NCBI GenBank assembly: GCA_026419785.1
Contig: JAODTK010004499.1
Coordinates: 1 to 64,000 of the forward strand
Direction: 5' to 3'
Length of the DNA: 64,000 bases
Source of the DNA: Sclerodactyla briareus
Taxonomy: Eukaryota > Echinodermata > Holothuroidea > Dendrochirotida > Sclerodactylidae
In this document: in pieces, positions 1-13,089 of the stretch
How positions within the stretch are numbered: the stretch's first letter is position 1
Layout of the letters: each line of letters starts with the position of its first letter
Translations under genes and position numbers: made by a program
Notes under the pieces: model-generated
Told to the model about the DNA's origin: nothing
Databases searched by the model: none
Seen by the model: the letters and a program-made list of their open reading frames with translations, nothing else

Positions 1-2900
1 ATATTTGTTGATTTTTTTCCGGGCTCCGATTTGACAAACATTTAGTATAAGGGGAGAGGTTTCCAGTAGGTCCCCTTTTCAAACCAAGACATCCTTAATG
101 AACAAAAATACTTGTAATCCAGGATGTCGCCCTTCCCAGAGACTGAAGACCCGAAAGTGAGCACGAGGGAAATGTGCTGGTAACCTCTCGCCTATCGTAC
201 ATTAATCTTTGGTTTCATAGAAACTCTGTCTTTTCTCCGCCGACGCTATTCTTGAAGGTACATATCCTGCATCCATCTGATTTTAGATATTCGACAAACT
301 ACATCTTCTATGCACCAAGATTCAATGGAACGGAGAGGGAGGGTTTACCAGCACCTCACCTCTTCTCACTGTCGTGTCTTCAGTTCAGCAATCAATAACC
401 CGCCTTGACTTTTTCCATCCCGTGCGATGTATCAGTGAACTATGATTTCAAATCACCAAACGACATACCTTACTAACTGACTATATTTACATTGGAAGGG
501 GAGAGGTTACTAGCACGTCACCCTCCGATCGGTCTTATTTTTGTATTCATTGAATATATCTAAAATCTCGATTTTACCGTATGTAGATGTCGATTCTTCG
601 AAATAGGCGAAACATGTGTTGATTTTTCCGGGCACCGATTCTGACAAACATTGAAGTATGAGGGCAGAGGTTGCCAGCAGTTCAACCCTTTTCAACCATG
701 ACATCCTCATGAAACCAAAATACTGGTAATATCAGGATGCCGACCTTGCCCGAAGACTGCGCGGTACGTCACTTGTTTTAACACTTTGTCGGTGCAACGT
801 TGAATCGATTCTTGTCTGCCTTGTTTGAATCCTGGTCTTCGGTCGACCTATTCTTGAAGGTAGCTATCTTTGCATCATCTGATTTTAGATATTTGACAAC
901 GACATTTTCTATGCACCCAGATCAGTGAACGGAGAGGCGAGAGGTTACCAGCACATAACCCTCGTGCTCACTTTCGGGTCTTCAGCAAACATAACCTGCC
1001 TTGACTTTTTCCATCACGTGGCTGTATCAGAGAAAAATATATTTCAATCACCACCTACATACCTTACTGACTATATTTACATGGAAGGGGAGTGGTTACT
1101 AGCACGTCACCCCTCGATCGGTCTGATTTGATATTCATTTATACATTTCAATTTTCTGTTGTTGATGTCGTTTCCATCCTCCTCCCCCTCCCTTATTCCC
1201 CCTCCCCTGCCTTTTTTTTCAAAAAACTTAAAAAAATTTTTATATTTTTTTCCGTGACCGATTCTGACCACAATTGAGTATAATGGGAGAGCTGGCCAGC
1301 AGTCACCCTTTTAAACCATGACATCCTTAATGAACCAAAAATACGCTGGTAATATCAGGATGTGCGACCTTCCCGAGACTGCGGCGGTTACGTCGACTTG
1401 TTTGTTATCAAACTTTCTTCTCGTGCACAAAGCGTTGATCGATTCTTGTCCTGCCCTTGTTTAACATCCTGGTCTTTTTTTTCCGTCGACGACGGCTGTT
1501 CTTGAGTAGCATATCTTGGCATCAATCTGATTTATATGTTTGACAACGCCATCTTCTATGCACCACGATTCAATGGAACGGAGAGGGGAGAGGTTACCAG
1601 CACATCACCCTTGTGCTCACTTCGGGTCTGCAGCAATCAATGACCAGCCTTGCCTTTTTCCATCACGTGCGATGTATCAGTACAAATCTGATTTCCAATC
1701 ACCAACGACATACCTCACTGCTATATTTACATTGGAAGGGGAGAGGTTATCTACCAACTACCCTTCGATCGTTCTTATTTGGATCTTCATTGAACCATCT
1801 CAATTTTACGTAATTTGATGTCGTTTTCCTCCTCCGGATCGGCAAAATATTTGTTGATTTTTCTCCGGGCTCCGATTCTGACAAACAATTGAGTAATAAG
1901 GGGAGAGGTTGCCCGCCGGGGTCACCTTTGCAACCATGAATCCTCAATGGAACAAGAATACCTGGTAATAGTAGGATGCCGACCTTCCCAGAGACTGCGC
2001 GCGGGGGGGTAAACGTCGACTTGCTTTTTTCACACTTTGTCGGTGCTGCGTTGTGTTTGCAGTGCAGCGTGGAATCGAATTCTTGTCTGCCTGTCTGGGG
2101 AGGGGGGGGGAGATGGTTACCAAAATTGGTACGTGACATTATGGCCATATTTACATTTGAAGGGGAGAGACGTGAGTACCTAGCACGTCACCCTTCGATC
2201 GCTTGTTTTATATTATTATGTTTAGTTTTACTGTATGGAATATGGTCCGCCGAGCGGCGGAAAAATATTTTCGGGGGGGTCTTATTCTAACATCTCCAAT
2301 CATGACAGAAAATGCCTCGTATTCTAAGAATGTCAACCTCCAGAGAGGCTGCAGCGGACTACGTCGATGTTTTCCAATACTTTAGTTAGGCGAAGAAAGA
2401 AATAGATTTCTGACCTACTGACTAAAAACTTAATAAAAAACACTCCAGGTGTTTAGGAATGTCGATCTCCCCGGGACTGCCGCGGTGGACGTTAACTTGC
2501 TTTCCCTTTCTCTTGGCTTGTTTTGGAATATATTCTTGTGCTCCTCATGAGAACTTTTCTGAAGATAGGTGGTTATTCTTGCATCCCACATACCCTTGAA
2601 AACGAAGGGGAAGATGTGGCCAGCATCCATCCCTGTAGTTATTACTGTTAGCCAATCAAAACGAGTTATTTTATTCAGGAGGCAAATAGCCCAGTCGGAG
2701 AAGCCCGGCCTTGGATTTCAATGGGTTTGCGAGTTCGAAATCCCATTAAATGCCCCGAGGCGAGACACTTCTTCCAAAGGGCATCATCCGTGCGTGAGTC
2801 CGAATAAGGTTGACGATCCTGGTATTTTCCAGAAAGTCGATCTGTTTCGAGACTGCGGCAATAACGTTTGACGTGTTTTTTTTTTCACATTCTATCAGCA
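1..2900. repeat. Degenerate tandem array, unit about 610 bp
   Basis: The motif CCGATT(C)TGACAAACA recurs at about 28, 637, 1258 and 1869, giving spacings of 609, 621 and 611. Other landmarks repeat in phase: TTACATTGGAAGGGGAGAGG near 490, 1080, 1727 and 2150, and CATCTGATTTTAGATATT near 275 and 880. Two more decayed unit pieces occur near 2450-2520 and 2820-2880. Copies differ by many small indels. No protein is encoded; open frames here merely run through the repeats. Confidence 0.85.
2660..2860 (+). mobile_element. tRNA-derived SINE head
   Basis: A pol III A-box-like TAGCCCAGTCGGAGAAGC (2687-2704) and B-box-like GAGTTCGAAATCCC (2731-2744) lie at tRNA-like spacing, followed by SINE-type sequence. 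It interrupts or abuts the tandem array. Confidence 0.6.
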
Positions 2901-2943
2901 TTTTTTTCAAACAGTTATGGCAATCATTGTATATGTATACAAG

Positions 2944-2985
2944 CAGGGGCGGCCTTACCGGTTAAGGCCTTGAGCCTAAACCCGT
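2944..2985 (+). mobile_element. Terminal fragment of a hAT-like element
   Basis: CAGGGGCGGCCTTACC with the following GGTTAAGGCC resembles the CAG-starting inverted end of short hAT elements. The partner end was not found. Confidence 0.35.
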
Positions 2986-3109
2986 CAATAATAGGCAGTA
3001 ACTCTTTTCTCTGAACGATTAATACTATAGTACCGACTTATTAGAACTGCTTTGAACCTTGGTTTAATTCTTCAAATTGGTTGATTGTCACAATGTAGCA
3101 ATTGAACAA

Positions 3110-3290
3110 TGTGAATTATTTTCATAGTTGCACGAATACCAGCGTCCCGCAAGGATCTATTCTCGGGCCTCCACTCCCCCCATTTATGTACACGATATAC
3201 ATACCGCAATCCCCTCCTCCCCGTAAATTCTTTTCGCTGATGATACACCGTCATGTCGAGCATCCCCGCGTTCAATTAGCAAGTTTACCC
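3110..3290 (+). mobile_element. LINE reverse transcriptase fragment
   Basis: Encodes SVPQGSILGP in one frame and ILFADDTP in another, the two hallmark blocks of non-LTR reverse transcriptases (RT5 catalytic FADD). One or more indels separate the frames. Only this palm segment is preserved. Confidence 0.8.
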
Positions 3291-3299
3291 AAAATCGGC

Positions 3300-5700
3300 T
3301 CCCAGTTTTGTCTGACGTCGCTTCATCAGTTTATTTATTTTGTTGTTGAGATGGGATTGAATAATAATATGAATGCTTGGCTGTTGCCTGGTTTGCTATC
3401 ATTCCTCGACACTGCGTACTCAAGAACCCCCAGACGTATCGGGGTTTTTTTTTAAGGGTTAAAACGAAACGAAAAAAGGAAACAATACTTTAGTTTTAGG
3501 AAAATAGTTTGTAGAAAGCGGACTGAATGACATCGGAGCAGGTTGAGGTTTTTTTCAAGCCGAAAAGTAATCGAGATGTTATTCGCGGAGTCCCTCAGCC
3601 TTCCAGGACTGCAAACGGTTCGACTTGTGGTGACGAGCGCCATCGTAAATTCTAAAGGTGGCGCTATGCCATCTTTGAATTATGTGACTACACCACGCAT
3701 ATTAAAGCCGAGTGTGAAGATAGTAGCTTTCTCGTGATGGTCAATGACTTATCTGTCTTCGGAAAAAAGTTACCGCCAACTTATCCCAAGGCTGGTCACA
3801 TATGCCATCTCATACACTATTACGCGTTCGTACTAGCTATTTTGCAACATTAGTATCAACAGCAATCACACAGAATCGTCAAAAGTGAAAAATCGAATTG
3901 AAGAATTGTGAATGGGGATTGTCGAAATAGGAGAGCAATTGCTGATATCGATGCCCCACCTGGAAATTGAGGAAAAATATAGAACGTTTCGTGCAATATT
4001 GGGCAAAATACAATGGACGCTCCCGTACAGGCTGTGGGTTATGAAACTACTCCCATCCCCCCCCCCCCTGTCCCCCCCCTGCCTCCCCCCGCCCTCTCTG
4101 CCAGTACTCTCTCGGCCCAACGGCCGCGTCCTTGTGATATCAAGATTGGTCTATTGTTAGTGACACAGGAGTGTAGGCCCAATTTTGTCCATAGCCCTAG
4201 CTATCATCATGACCGCGATGAGGCTCACTGCCAAAAGAATCAAATTTTTGTACGGAATATTCAGAATTAATTTCAAATCAGATTAGACCAATTTATTTAT
4301 TCTAATAGAAAGCTCATGGCCCTAATAATAAAAACAATAAATTTGAATTGAAATCCGACTTCAGACCTGAAACCAATTGTTTTGTTTTGAAATTTTGGTC
4401 GTTCTGGTGATAAACGCCGGAACTTTTAGTCTGGTTACTTTATAACCAGGGTGAGGGTATAATGTCTCCGCATTAGAGAGGGCCTGACAGGATAGGTAAG
4501 AGCAGGGATGTCAGGCACATAATTATCATGCTTAACCCTATACTAGGTCAAGGGACTGCCCTGCAGGGGGCGCCTGTTATTGTGTGCTATATCCATGCAA
4601 CTAGGCGCATATATATTCCTATAAGTTCAGTGTACTCAATCATGACGTTTGATTGGCAAGGAGCTCTTCATTCAAATTTGGTTTTAATACTCTTTACCAT
4701 TGGGTGCGAGAAACGCTCATTGGATTCTTTGCTGGATTCTACTTACATTCCGTTCCCCTTGATAAAGATATCGTTGTCAAACTGTTTAAGCAACTGCATA
4801 GTGAGCACCTCACGCTGGTGTATTCTGTTCCAGTAGGAATCCTCCCTTCTCGAAAGATAAGCAGGTAATGCAAACGTTTCAGCGGAGGGCTACCTGATTA
4901 ATTACTGTCTTAGAGATTTATTTTACGAGGAAAGAGTAAGACGCCACGGTCAACTTCGATGAGTTGAGAACGACTTCATTGATTGATTCAGGTTTTTAAC
5001 ATTGTTCATGGATTATAGGGCCTTCCCTTCACTATATCTTCGCGTTTTCACTACCAATAAGGGTCATCGCTTAGTTTCGTGGTAAACTTGTCGATTTAAC
5101 AGTCGTATATATTCTTTTCGCCAGAGTTATTAATGAGCGAAATAGCCCTCCTGAAGATATTGTTCTGGGTGTGTAGTGTGAATGCGTTCAAGAACATCTT
5201 GATTTATCTTGTTTGCGAATTTTTTAGGCTTCTGTATTATCTTCTCTGTTGAGATGTTGTGGCTTCCGGGGCCTTCGTGAAATTTTATCTTCTGCCTCTT
5301 TTCTACCCAACTAACTAAACACAGAAAATTGATTCTGAGAAATCAATGACATAGTGATGGTGCAAAATGTTTCAGTCTAATTAGTCTTTGTCCACCTGTC
5401 CTTCGTGATGAATATTAGTGGTCTTCATATTACTGCGGACAAGTACTCTGAACTTTTGCCCAGTGAATTATACTTTGTTCTGTCAGGTTCTTCAAAATTG
5501 CACTGCTTTTTCGGTCATCGTAGCCTGTAAAAAATTTTCCGCACTTGATTTGAAACTACCAGAAACAAGGTATGAAGACCTTCATGCGGAGTGGTAGACA
5601 GAAAAATGTGCCTAGCGCCCATTGCAGTCCGGACTCCTCTGGCAGTTTCAAACCTGGGTATTGCCTAGTCGTGTATAATAGGTTGCGACTTCCACCTTTC
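3300..5700. other. No gene recognised
   Basis: Mixed sequence with a C-rich tract at 4059-4105. Short open frames have no family features. Nothing else can be supported. Confidence 0.4.
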
Positions 5701-6260
5701 TCAGTGATGAATAAGTTGACCCAATGCCAGAATCAATACCCTTTATTTCTTCCATATCTGCAACGAACACCTAATTTGAAACAAATAATGCCAACTTTCT
5801 CTGGATATTCCTACTTTCTACTGTTTGAAGATGGCCATTTTATATGAACTTGAATGAACTTGACCAAATGCAAACAATAACGATGTCTTCCTCTCTATAT
5901 CTGCAACCTAAATACATGCTTTAATTAAATTTAATCCATGCTTTTCAGATTTCGTGCTTTTCAGATATCGTGCTAACAGGAATTCGGAAATTCATCTGCC
6001 AATGATCCTGACTTAAAACGGAAAATGACGGATCCCTCCTCTCTATATGCCAACTCACAATCCTAACTTAAACATCTACAATAGCTTGCATGCATTAAAT
6101 ATCGCGTGTTTTCAAGGTTTGCCCACTTACGACCCCAAATGGATTTCGACCTATTGCGGAAAGCAATAGGGATCATCCTCTTTATATCCTGCAACCTTCC
6201 ATACGTTGATTTCACTTATACATGTTTTTCGTTTTGTTTAGATCTCGTGCTGACAAGCTT
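5700..6260. repeat. Degenerate tandem repeat, unit about 140 bp
   Basis: The phrase CTCTATATCTGCAAC and variants recur near 5753, 5892, 6041 and 6177, and TCGTGCTRACA recurs near 5969 and 6247, giving periods of about 136-150. At least four decayed units. Confidence 0.5.
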
Positions 6261-6773
6261 TTTGAGGTTTAATGTCCTCACAGGGCACACTGTCCTTGAA
6301 TGACTTTTGAACGTGCGCCATAACAGTAAGGGTCTATCCCCAGGACATGTGGCAACCCATGATTTTTGGTACATGATTGCGATCGTGTTGACAAACTGTT
6401 ACAAGAGTGTCTCACCCACACCCGCAACAACACACTGCCTACATATCACACATAGGCACACACATTCTTCCTGCTCCGCCAAGGATTAAAAATAGTGGGG
6501 CGGGCATATTATCTATTTGACTTTGCCTGTTTGTGCGTTTGTTCCTGAATTGGGGCTTGGGTTTTATCAGATGTTTCATATTAACGCCCTCGTGCTTCTA
6601 CTTTAGTGCGAGTTTTACACGCCTGCTGTAATGGGTTATTTGTAATTGACACTATAATTTTACTGATTACTAGAGTTACCAGTATATCAGAGAGCACCGT
6701 ACGTTCCACATTGCAGAAAAACCTTACGGAACATTCATGGGCCACCACCGCGGGGGATGGGGAGGATACCCCC

Positions 6774-7863
6774 CAGGTAGCGGATACGCAGTGGGTCCAG
6801 GGGGTCCGGACCCCCCCCCCCCCCTCTTGGTTCAGGATTTTTCGGAACACTACTGCTTCGGCCAATAATGTGGATCCAGATGGCTTTCTGGGGAGTCGAC
6901 CTCCCCCCCCCCCCCCACCTACAACTTCCCCCGCACGACTGTGGTGTCATCTGTATGAATGTACCCTCGACAAAGACATACCCTTTCCAAATATACAGAA
7001 CCCTAAAACGTTTGCGGCTGCTTCGCGCGCACCATTGTTTTCTCTCTGTGGCTTGTAGGTGTGTCACTTGTGCTATTGCAGGATCAGCACCCCGAGACGA
7101 GGCAGGCAGGCATTTGCCCAATGGATTCTATCCCAAATAAAATGTATAAATAACGTTTGGGTTAAGACACGTTATTTTGCGGGAGGTGGAATGATTTGGT
7201 ACATATCATGGGATAAAGTGTAGCGACCAACTTTTAAACGAATTCGGCGGAAGTTGGGATATTCGAACCAACGCCCAGAACGGAACTTACTGGCCTAGCA
7301 CCAAATCCCATCTTAGGCCAGTTGAAAATGCTAAAATTATTTCAAACAGAATGAATTTGGAGTGTGCTGTATTGCATCAGGCATTGCGCCAATTGCATTT
7401 TAAGGCCACCTGGAAATTTTTAGAACCCTCCCACAGTCCACCATCAATCTCCACCCCCTAAAATCAACCCCACCCCTCCATACTCTATAAAATTCCTGGC
7501 TACGCCACTTTTTGGATCCCCTTCCAAAAATCCGCATCAATCTCATCCCCAGGCGCATACTGCCCCCCCCCCCATGGTAGCCGCTCATGCATGTTTCCCC
7601 TCAGGAGGCATCCCCTTCTCTTCGTCATGTTTATATTGACTGATCTGACAGAGGGGTGGGTGAGGTTCGGAGATCTTCGATCGGTCACTCCGGGCGGAAC
7701 CAGATTTTTGTTGGAATAGAATATAATGACATTCGAGTAAAATTTGAAAATGAAGTGAACGCACAAATGGTATAAATGGCGGGGGTACGGGGAGGTGCGT
7801 CGGCATTTTTCGCTGGAGCCAAGTGGGACCCCTCCCTTTTGAAAGGCCTGGATCCGCCCCTCC
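6774..7863 (+). mobile_element. Family A element, copy 1 (non-autonomous DNA transposon)
   Basis: Begins CAGGTAGCGGATACGC and ends TGGATCCGCCCCT, imperfect inverted ends of the type CAG..GCGGATCCAGG. The body shares long blocks with the copies at 7.86-9.00 and 59.95-61.00 kb: AATGTGGATC(C/T)AG, ACCCTAAAA, the GGAGGTGG block and GGAGCCAAGT(T)GGACCCCTCCC near the right end. It contains a tRNA B-box-like segment (7257-7270, minus sense) absent from the 60-kb copy. No transposase is seen. Confidence 0.75.
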
Positions 7864-7960
7864 CCCCCCCCCCCCCCCCCCGCCCGACCCCCCGCCCACC
7901 CCCCCCCCCCCCGGTCCCCCCCAACCCCCCCCCACCCCCCCCCACCCCCCCCCCCCCCAC
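7857..7960 (+). repeat. Poly(C) tract of about 100 bases
   Basis: Almost uninterrupted C on the plus strand with rare A, G and T. It sits at the junction of the two family A copies, where each copy normally has a short C run. It may be an expansion or a sequencing artefact. Confidence 0.9.
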
Positions 7961-9004
7961 TCCTTCCCACGTGCTACGTGGGTGTCATCTGTGGGATGAC
8001 AATGTACCCTCTACATAAACCATACCCTTTACAAGATCCAAGACCCTAAAACGTTTGCGCGCTTCGCGCGGCACCATTTTTGCTCCTCCTGTGGCATTGT
8101 AATGTGGTGTCACTTGTGCTATATGCAGGATCAGCACCCCAGAGAAGGCAGGGTGGCATTTGCCCAATGGATTCTATCCCAAATAAAAATTGTATAAATA
8201 CGTTTTAAGAACACGTTTATTTTGGCGGGAGGTGGATGATGTGTTTTACACTATATGGGAAATAAAGTGTAGCCGCCACCAACTTTAAACGAATTCGGCG
8301 GAAGGTGGGACTTTCGAACCCGCCATAAAAGGAAACTTACGGCCTAGCCAACCAATCCCATCTTAGTCAGGTGCAGAACGCCAAATTTTTCCAAAACAGA
8401 ATGCATGTGGAAGTGTGCTGTATTGCATCAAGGCATTGCGCCATTGCATTAAGGCCCACCTTGAAAAGTTAGAAGAAACCCTCCACAGCCCACCTCAATA
8501 TCCACGCGGCCCCCATAAAATCAACGGGGCCCAAACCCCTCCACTAGAAGAAATTCCTGGCTAGCGTCCACTGTTAGTTGGGATACCGCACATACACCGA
8601 CGAAACAGGGGGAATCCTGTCATCAGCCCAGACCCCACGGGAGCAGACTGGGCCCCCCCACCCCCAGTGGTAGGAGACACACGTGTGCGAGACATAGGGG
8701 CAATGTGATTCCCACCATCGCGTCAGGCTCCTCACACACTCTACCCTTCCCGTCTGTGGTGTCTGATTGGAACTCTGATCTGAACAGAGGGGTGGGTGAG
8801 GTTCGAATTTCTTCGATCGGTCACCCTCGCGCGGAACCAGATTTTTTCGGAAAATTAAAAATAGTAAAGACTTTCGAGAGAAAATTTGAAAATGAAGTGA
8901 ACGAAAATGGTATAAATGTCGTGGGGGTAAGTGAGGTGCGTTAGTACTGGTTCCGCTGGAGCCAATTTGGACCCCTCCCTTTTGAAAATCTGGATCCGCC
9001 CCCA
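7864..9004 (+). mobile_element. Family A element, copy 2, tandem to copy 1
   Basis: From about 7975 onward it matches copy 1 closely: GTGTCATCTGTGGGATGAC, then AACGTTTGCGCGCTTCGCGC, then the B-box-like segment at 8308-8321, ending in TTTGAAAATCTGGATCCGCC. Its left end is replaced by an almost pure C tract (7857-7960). Confidence 0.7.
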
Positions 9005-11330
9005 CCCCCCCCTTCCTGGCGATTGTCCCATTGATTTTCACACAGTAATTCTGGTTCAAAGGCCCATCAGCCTCCGCCCCCCCCCCCACCACTTTTCACA
9101 TGACTGTGCTTCACTGGCGGAAATAGGTGCATTGACCGCAATTTCTACACCGCGTCCAACTAAGCGGCGCCCATAACTGTTTCTTTTGTGTGAATTGTCA
9201 TTTGAGAATTACGCCTTGCAGGCAGACCAATTTTCTGCTTTGCATGGTTTCAGCAGTCACCGGAGTGCCACATTCCTTTGGGGGGAAACATTCGGTGTGC
9301 GGTGATCCTGTTTACCGTTACCAGAATAAGTTCACACATTTTGACTGTTTTTTTATGGCTCCTCGGTGGAGATGGGGGTGTTTAGATTGAGTGAAACGCA
9401 GCATGAAGTTCAACTATAGCCGCGTCGACAGCCGTTTTTTCTTTTTTCCAATTGCGGGGGCACCGTTTGTCCCCTACACTTGCAATATGATTGCATTTCC
9501 GTCCTGTGTGGTTGATTCCATATATTTGGGTATAGCAATAGGGATTGAAGGGATTTCATTACGAAAATAGGCACCTAGTTCTAGCGAAACTGTCACATTT
9601 GAAAGTGCCTATCGCATTTTCTGAAAAAATCTCGTTTTAAAATTTCATTGAGTTTTTTTAGAAATGCTATGATAATATACCACTTACACAGTTAAATTGT
9701 GTCCTTGTATGAAAACCAGTTTAGCTACAGTTTGAAGCCTCAACGAAATTCCATTTTCCTGAGTTTGTAAATGTTCATGCCCCGGCCTTCACAGGAGACC
9801 TTCTGCACCATACACATGGTAATAGGTCCTATACTCACTACTGGATACCATTCACTCCCGTACATTTTTTTTTTTTTTTTTTTTTTTTGTTTGGGGCAAG
9901 GTTTGACTCCTAAGATGTTGAAGAACAGTTTCACGCAGTAGTGGAAAATATTGCCTCTTCAAATTTTAGGGAACATGTCCTAGCTCTGTCAGATTTACGT
10001 TGTAAAACTTAACATGGAAGAAAACTGGTACCTTAAATTTGTTTCTTATTGCAAATTCAAATTGGCTACTTTACAGGCTAGGCAGTCCTTCCAGCCCGTC
10101 AGTCGTGTGCTGACTTGTTTGCTCCTTCGGGGCTCCGCAACAACACGACAAACAGATTTTTTAATTGTTTTTTTTGTTTTTTTTTGTATTCATTTTGGGG
10201 TTCCATTGGTCAATAAGGCGTCGAGTCGGCCACAAGGTCACAAGGCAATCGATTAAGGAGGGGGGGAGGGCGGGGAGAACGGCGCCGGCCCCAAATATTA
10301 TATGGTTGGAGGCAGGCATCATCCCCCCCCCCAATATTTGGGTGGCCCTAACTGTTATTTTTGCGACATGTATCCGACATATCCGCCAGAACCCGTGAAC
10401 AAATGAATGATGACCTAAATTATCAATTTGAGTGAATTCTCCTGCTTTTCCCTTTTTGAAAATTTTCGGGTATTTCATGTTCGGTATTGGTCAGCACTGC
10501 TCTGCCTCGGGCGACATGATGTTCCTTAACCCACAAAAATGCCCGAAATTTCCTCTGGGTTGGTTCTTATATAATTATCAACGAAACAGGGTTTTCCTTC
10601 GTCCTTATCGTTTTTCGCATAAGACCGGGGCTTTACAGCTTGGTGTGTTTGCTCCTTCATTGGACGTTGTCGATTTCCTTCTAGTGGACCAGTTCTTAAA
10701 AACAAACAAACTACCATATAAATCGCTAATCCCTTGAAAGTCAAAGGGGGTTTGAGGTCGACGGAAGTAGTCTACCACCTTACTGCCACTTACTTGTTGA
10801 TAGTTTGGTGCACTTTGCACATAACTATCACTATGATGGTACACACGGTGCGCCATCGAAAAAGCGCCAGGAAAACGCCCAAAATCGTTGTCCACGAAGG
10901 CATGAATTCAAAATTCAAGTGACGAAAAAGCTGTCCAAATGACATCCAAAAAGTCCAAATATTGCCTGAATTTTCGATGGAAAACCCAAAAGTGTAAGTT
11001 GTTTTGGTTTGCCTTTGAAAGGAAGGATGTGAGCGACGGTGGCAAGTCTACTACCTGTGCGGGACCTTGGATTTTTTTTTCCGGGAAAATATGGGTCTAT
11101 TTGCCAAACATTTAAAATAGAGTATTCGGCAACAATTTATGGGTGCGACCACTTATTGAAGTTTTGGTGCGGGCACGGTGCACATACTAGGGGTGCAGGC
11201 AAACGGGTGAAAACCCCATCAATAGCCATCGGCAATTCGGCCTGAACGCCACAACATCGTGCAAATACATGATTCAATAATCCAGGTGAGATAAGTTTAT
11301 ATTCAAAGATTTCCTGACTTTTCGATGGAA
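9005..11330. other. No gene recognised
   Basis: No family-level match. The phrase ATGACCTAAATTATCAA near 10409 recurs near 53010, marking a dispersed repeat. Poly(T) at 9866-9888. Confidence 0.4.
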
Positions 11331-11332
11331 TG

Positions 11333-11623
11333 TCAAAAAAGTTTAAAATTTTCGCGCAGTTGCGGTTTTACTTTCTGTATCAACTCATTTGCCACAAGTC
11401 CTGGTCCCCAATTAAAGTGTCCTCCCATGCTCCGGTGGTCCACAAAGAAATAGAAGTTGGGGCCATAATCTGTGAGTAAAAAATCAGCCTCTCTATATAA
11501 CTGGTAGGTCAGAGAGGGTTCAGTGTGCAATGTCGTTGGTCGAAATGGATCCTGCAAAATCTCGCTCTCGCGCAAACGTAGTGGTTTTGCCATTGCCATT
11601 TCTATTGCTCCTTCCATGACCAT
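11333..11623 (-). CDS. Unrecognised open frame, 96 codons
   Basis: Contains a protein-like stretch READFLLTDYGPNFYFFVDHR and SMGGHFNWGPGLVANELI. No family recognised and no clear splice context. It could be a transposon remnant or a host exon; it lies between repeat fragments. Confidence 0.25.
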   Translation of the reverse strand: MVMEGAIEMAMAKPLRLRESEILQDPFRPTTLHTEPSLTYQLYREADFLLTDYGPNFYFFVDHRSMGGHFNWGPGLVANELIQKVKPQLRENFKLF

Positions 11624-11759
11624 AAACTCACTTGCATCGTAATTCAGAACGTCACAGCACCCAACGCAGAAAACCTTGAAATTGACCCTGAGGGGCGATA
11701 AATGTGTGGAGAAACCTTGCCTGAAATAAAAATAAAAAGTGTTATCAATTTCAGGAGCG

Positions 11760-11940
11760 GCTCACTGTCCATAAGGCATGGGAAGTGCCGTTTCCTGCAA
11801 TCTAGGGGGTCTGTCAAACGAAAACTGTTCTTTGTACAATACTCGTCAACCGGTGGTGGCGCCCGCTTAAGATGGTATTCATCTTGTCCGCCCCCCCCCT
11901 CCCCCCCCCCCTCCCCCCCCCCCCCCCTCCCCCCCAATCA
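11760..11940 (+). mobile_element. Family B fragment
   Basis: Carries the family B signature GTGCCGTTTCCTGCAATCT, then CCGGTGGTGGCGCCCGC and a C tract, as in the copies at 54.6, 56.5 and 63.3 kb. Confidence 0.6.
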
Positions 11941-12069
11941 CCACACAAATCGCCGCTCTTGCAAGGTCACGTAAAACTCATAGCTGGCGAACCAGCTATA
12001 AATAAGTGGGCTAAAACCCCCAAACTAAAATTTTTTTTTGTAATTATATCTTTGCAACACTGTAAGTGT

Positions 12070-12420
12070 TCGGAGATATTATGGCTCTGGGTGTGTGCCC
12101 TCCATCTCCGCCGCCGCTGTGGGCTTAGCGCAATAACCCTGTAACACTTTGTTCGAATGATCTGAAACTGTTTGCCGCCCTATTTTGCAGGTTCTACACG
12201 AAAATACAGAGGTTTTTGGTCCGATTACCAAACTTATTGGTGGGACAAAACGTGATTCCGAAAAACACGTCGGTAATTTCGATGTCACTGGAGGTTCAAA
12301 TTATTGTTTTTTCTTTGTTTTTTGTTGTTTTTTTTTGGTGCTAAACTACAGAGTCGACTACTTTACACAAAACTTAGTGGGTTGGGTCGAAAGTTTGGGT
12401 CCTGAACAACAGTAATTAGG
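12070..12420 (+). mobile_element. Divergent Helitron-like (family D) fragment
   Basis: ATTATGGCTCTGGG, CTCCGCCGCCGC, AGCGCAATAACCCTGTAACA and TACACGAAAATAC appear in the same order as in the family D copies at 39.6 and 57.5 kb. Ends not identified. Confidence 0.45.
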
Positions 12421-12629
12421 TTCATTTCTAAGTCACCAAGGTCAAATGGACGTAATATAATGTGCTTTCTCAATTCCCCAAAGTAACTTTTGCGAGTAAC
12501 CACGTCGGCAATTTACCCGCCTGCACATTCGAGTTTCAGTCGGACTATAAGGGCCGCAGACAAACGTGCACCATTGGGACGAGTTCTTGTTCAAAGAGTA
12601 CAATTTGGTTTGTAAACACAATATCTTCA

Positions 12630-13070
12630 GCTATCTTTGTGTCTATATTTAGTATATTTGGGAAACCCCCCCTCAGAAGAATTTCAGCTGATTCAATGTG
12701 AAAAGGAGCCAATTTTCTATTGCACAATTGCCCGTACGTCCACGAGAGTACTAGACCCTGTGTAATATAAAGTCAATCCAAAACTGTTTTACCACCTAGT
12801 GAGAACACACCTAACAATGGGATTCTGATGAAACTTACGAATTCGTTCACAAGATAGAAAGAATAACTCCATTATTGTCGATTATTGGAATTTAACTAAT
12901 CTTTTTCTGCTATAATGATGCAAATTAAATACAGCATTTTACTGTGTAAATCTACCCGTTGTGCCTCGTTGAGTAAATAAGTAAACTGAAACCAGGGACC
13001 ATGCTACTAACATCGTAAAATTTTGGTCGTGGGATCTTGACATATTCCACTTTTCATCTGTACTCATTTT
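12630..13070 (+). repeat. Dispersed repeat, copy 1
   Basis: Aligns in order with 61430-61910: TTTAGTATATTTGGGAAACC, GTGAAAAGGAG, AGTCAATCCAAAAC, GTTCACAAGATA, CAGCATTTTACTGT and AAATTTTGGT. The class is unknown and no ends are defined. Confidence 0.65.
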
Positions 13071-13089
13071 GAAATGATCTGGCTGCATG

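Noticed and set aside
7500-8018. Proline- or glycine-rich frames on both strands
   Set aside because: They are translations of the C tract between the two family A copies.
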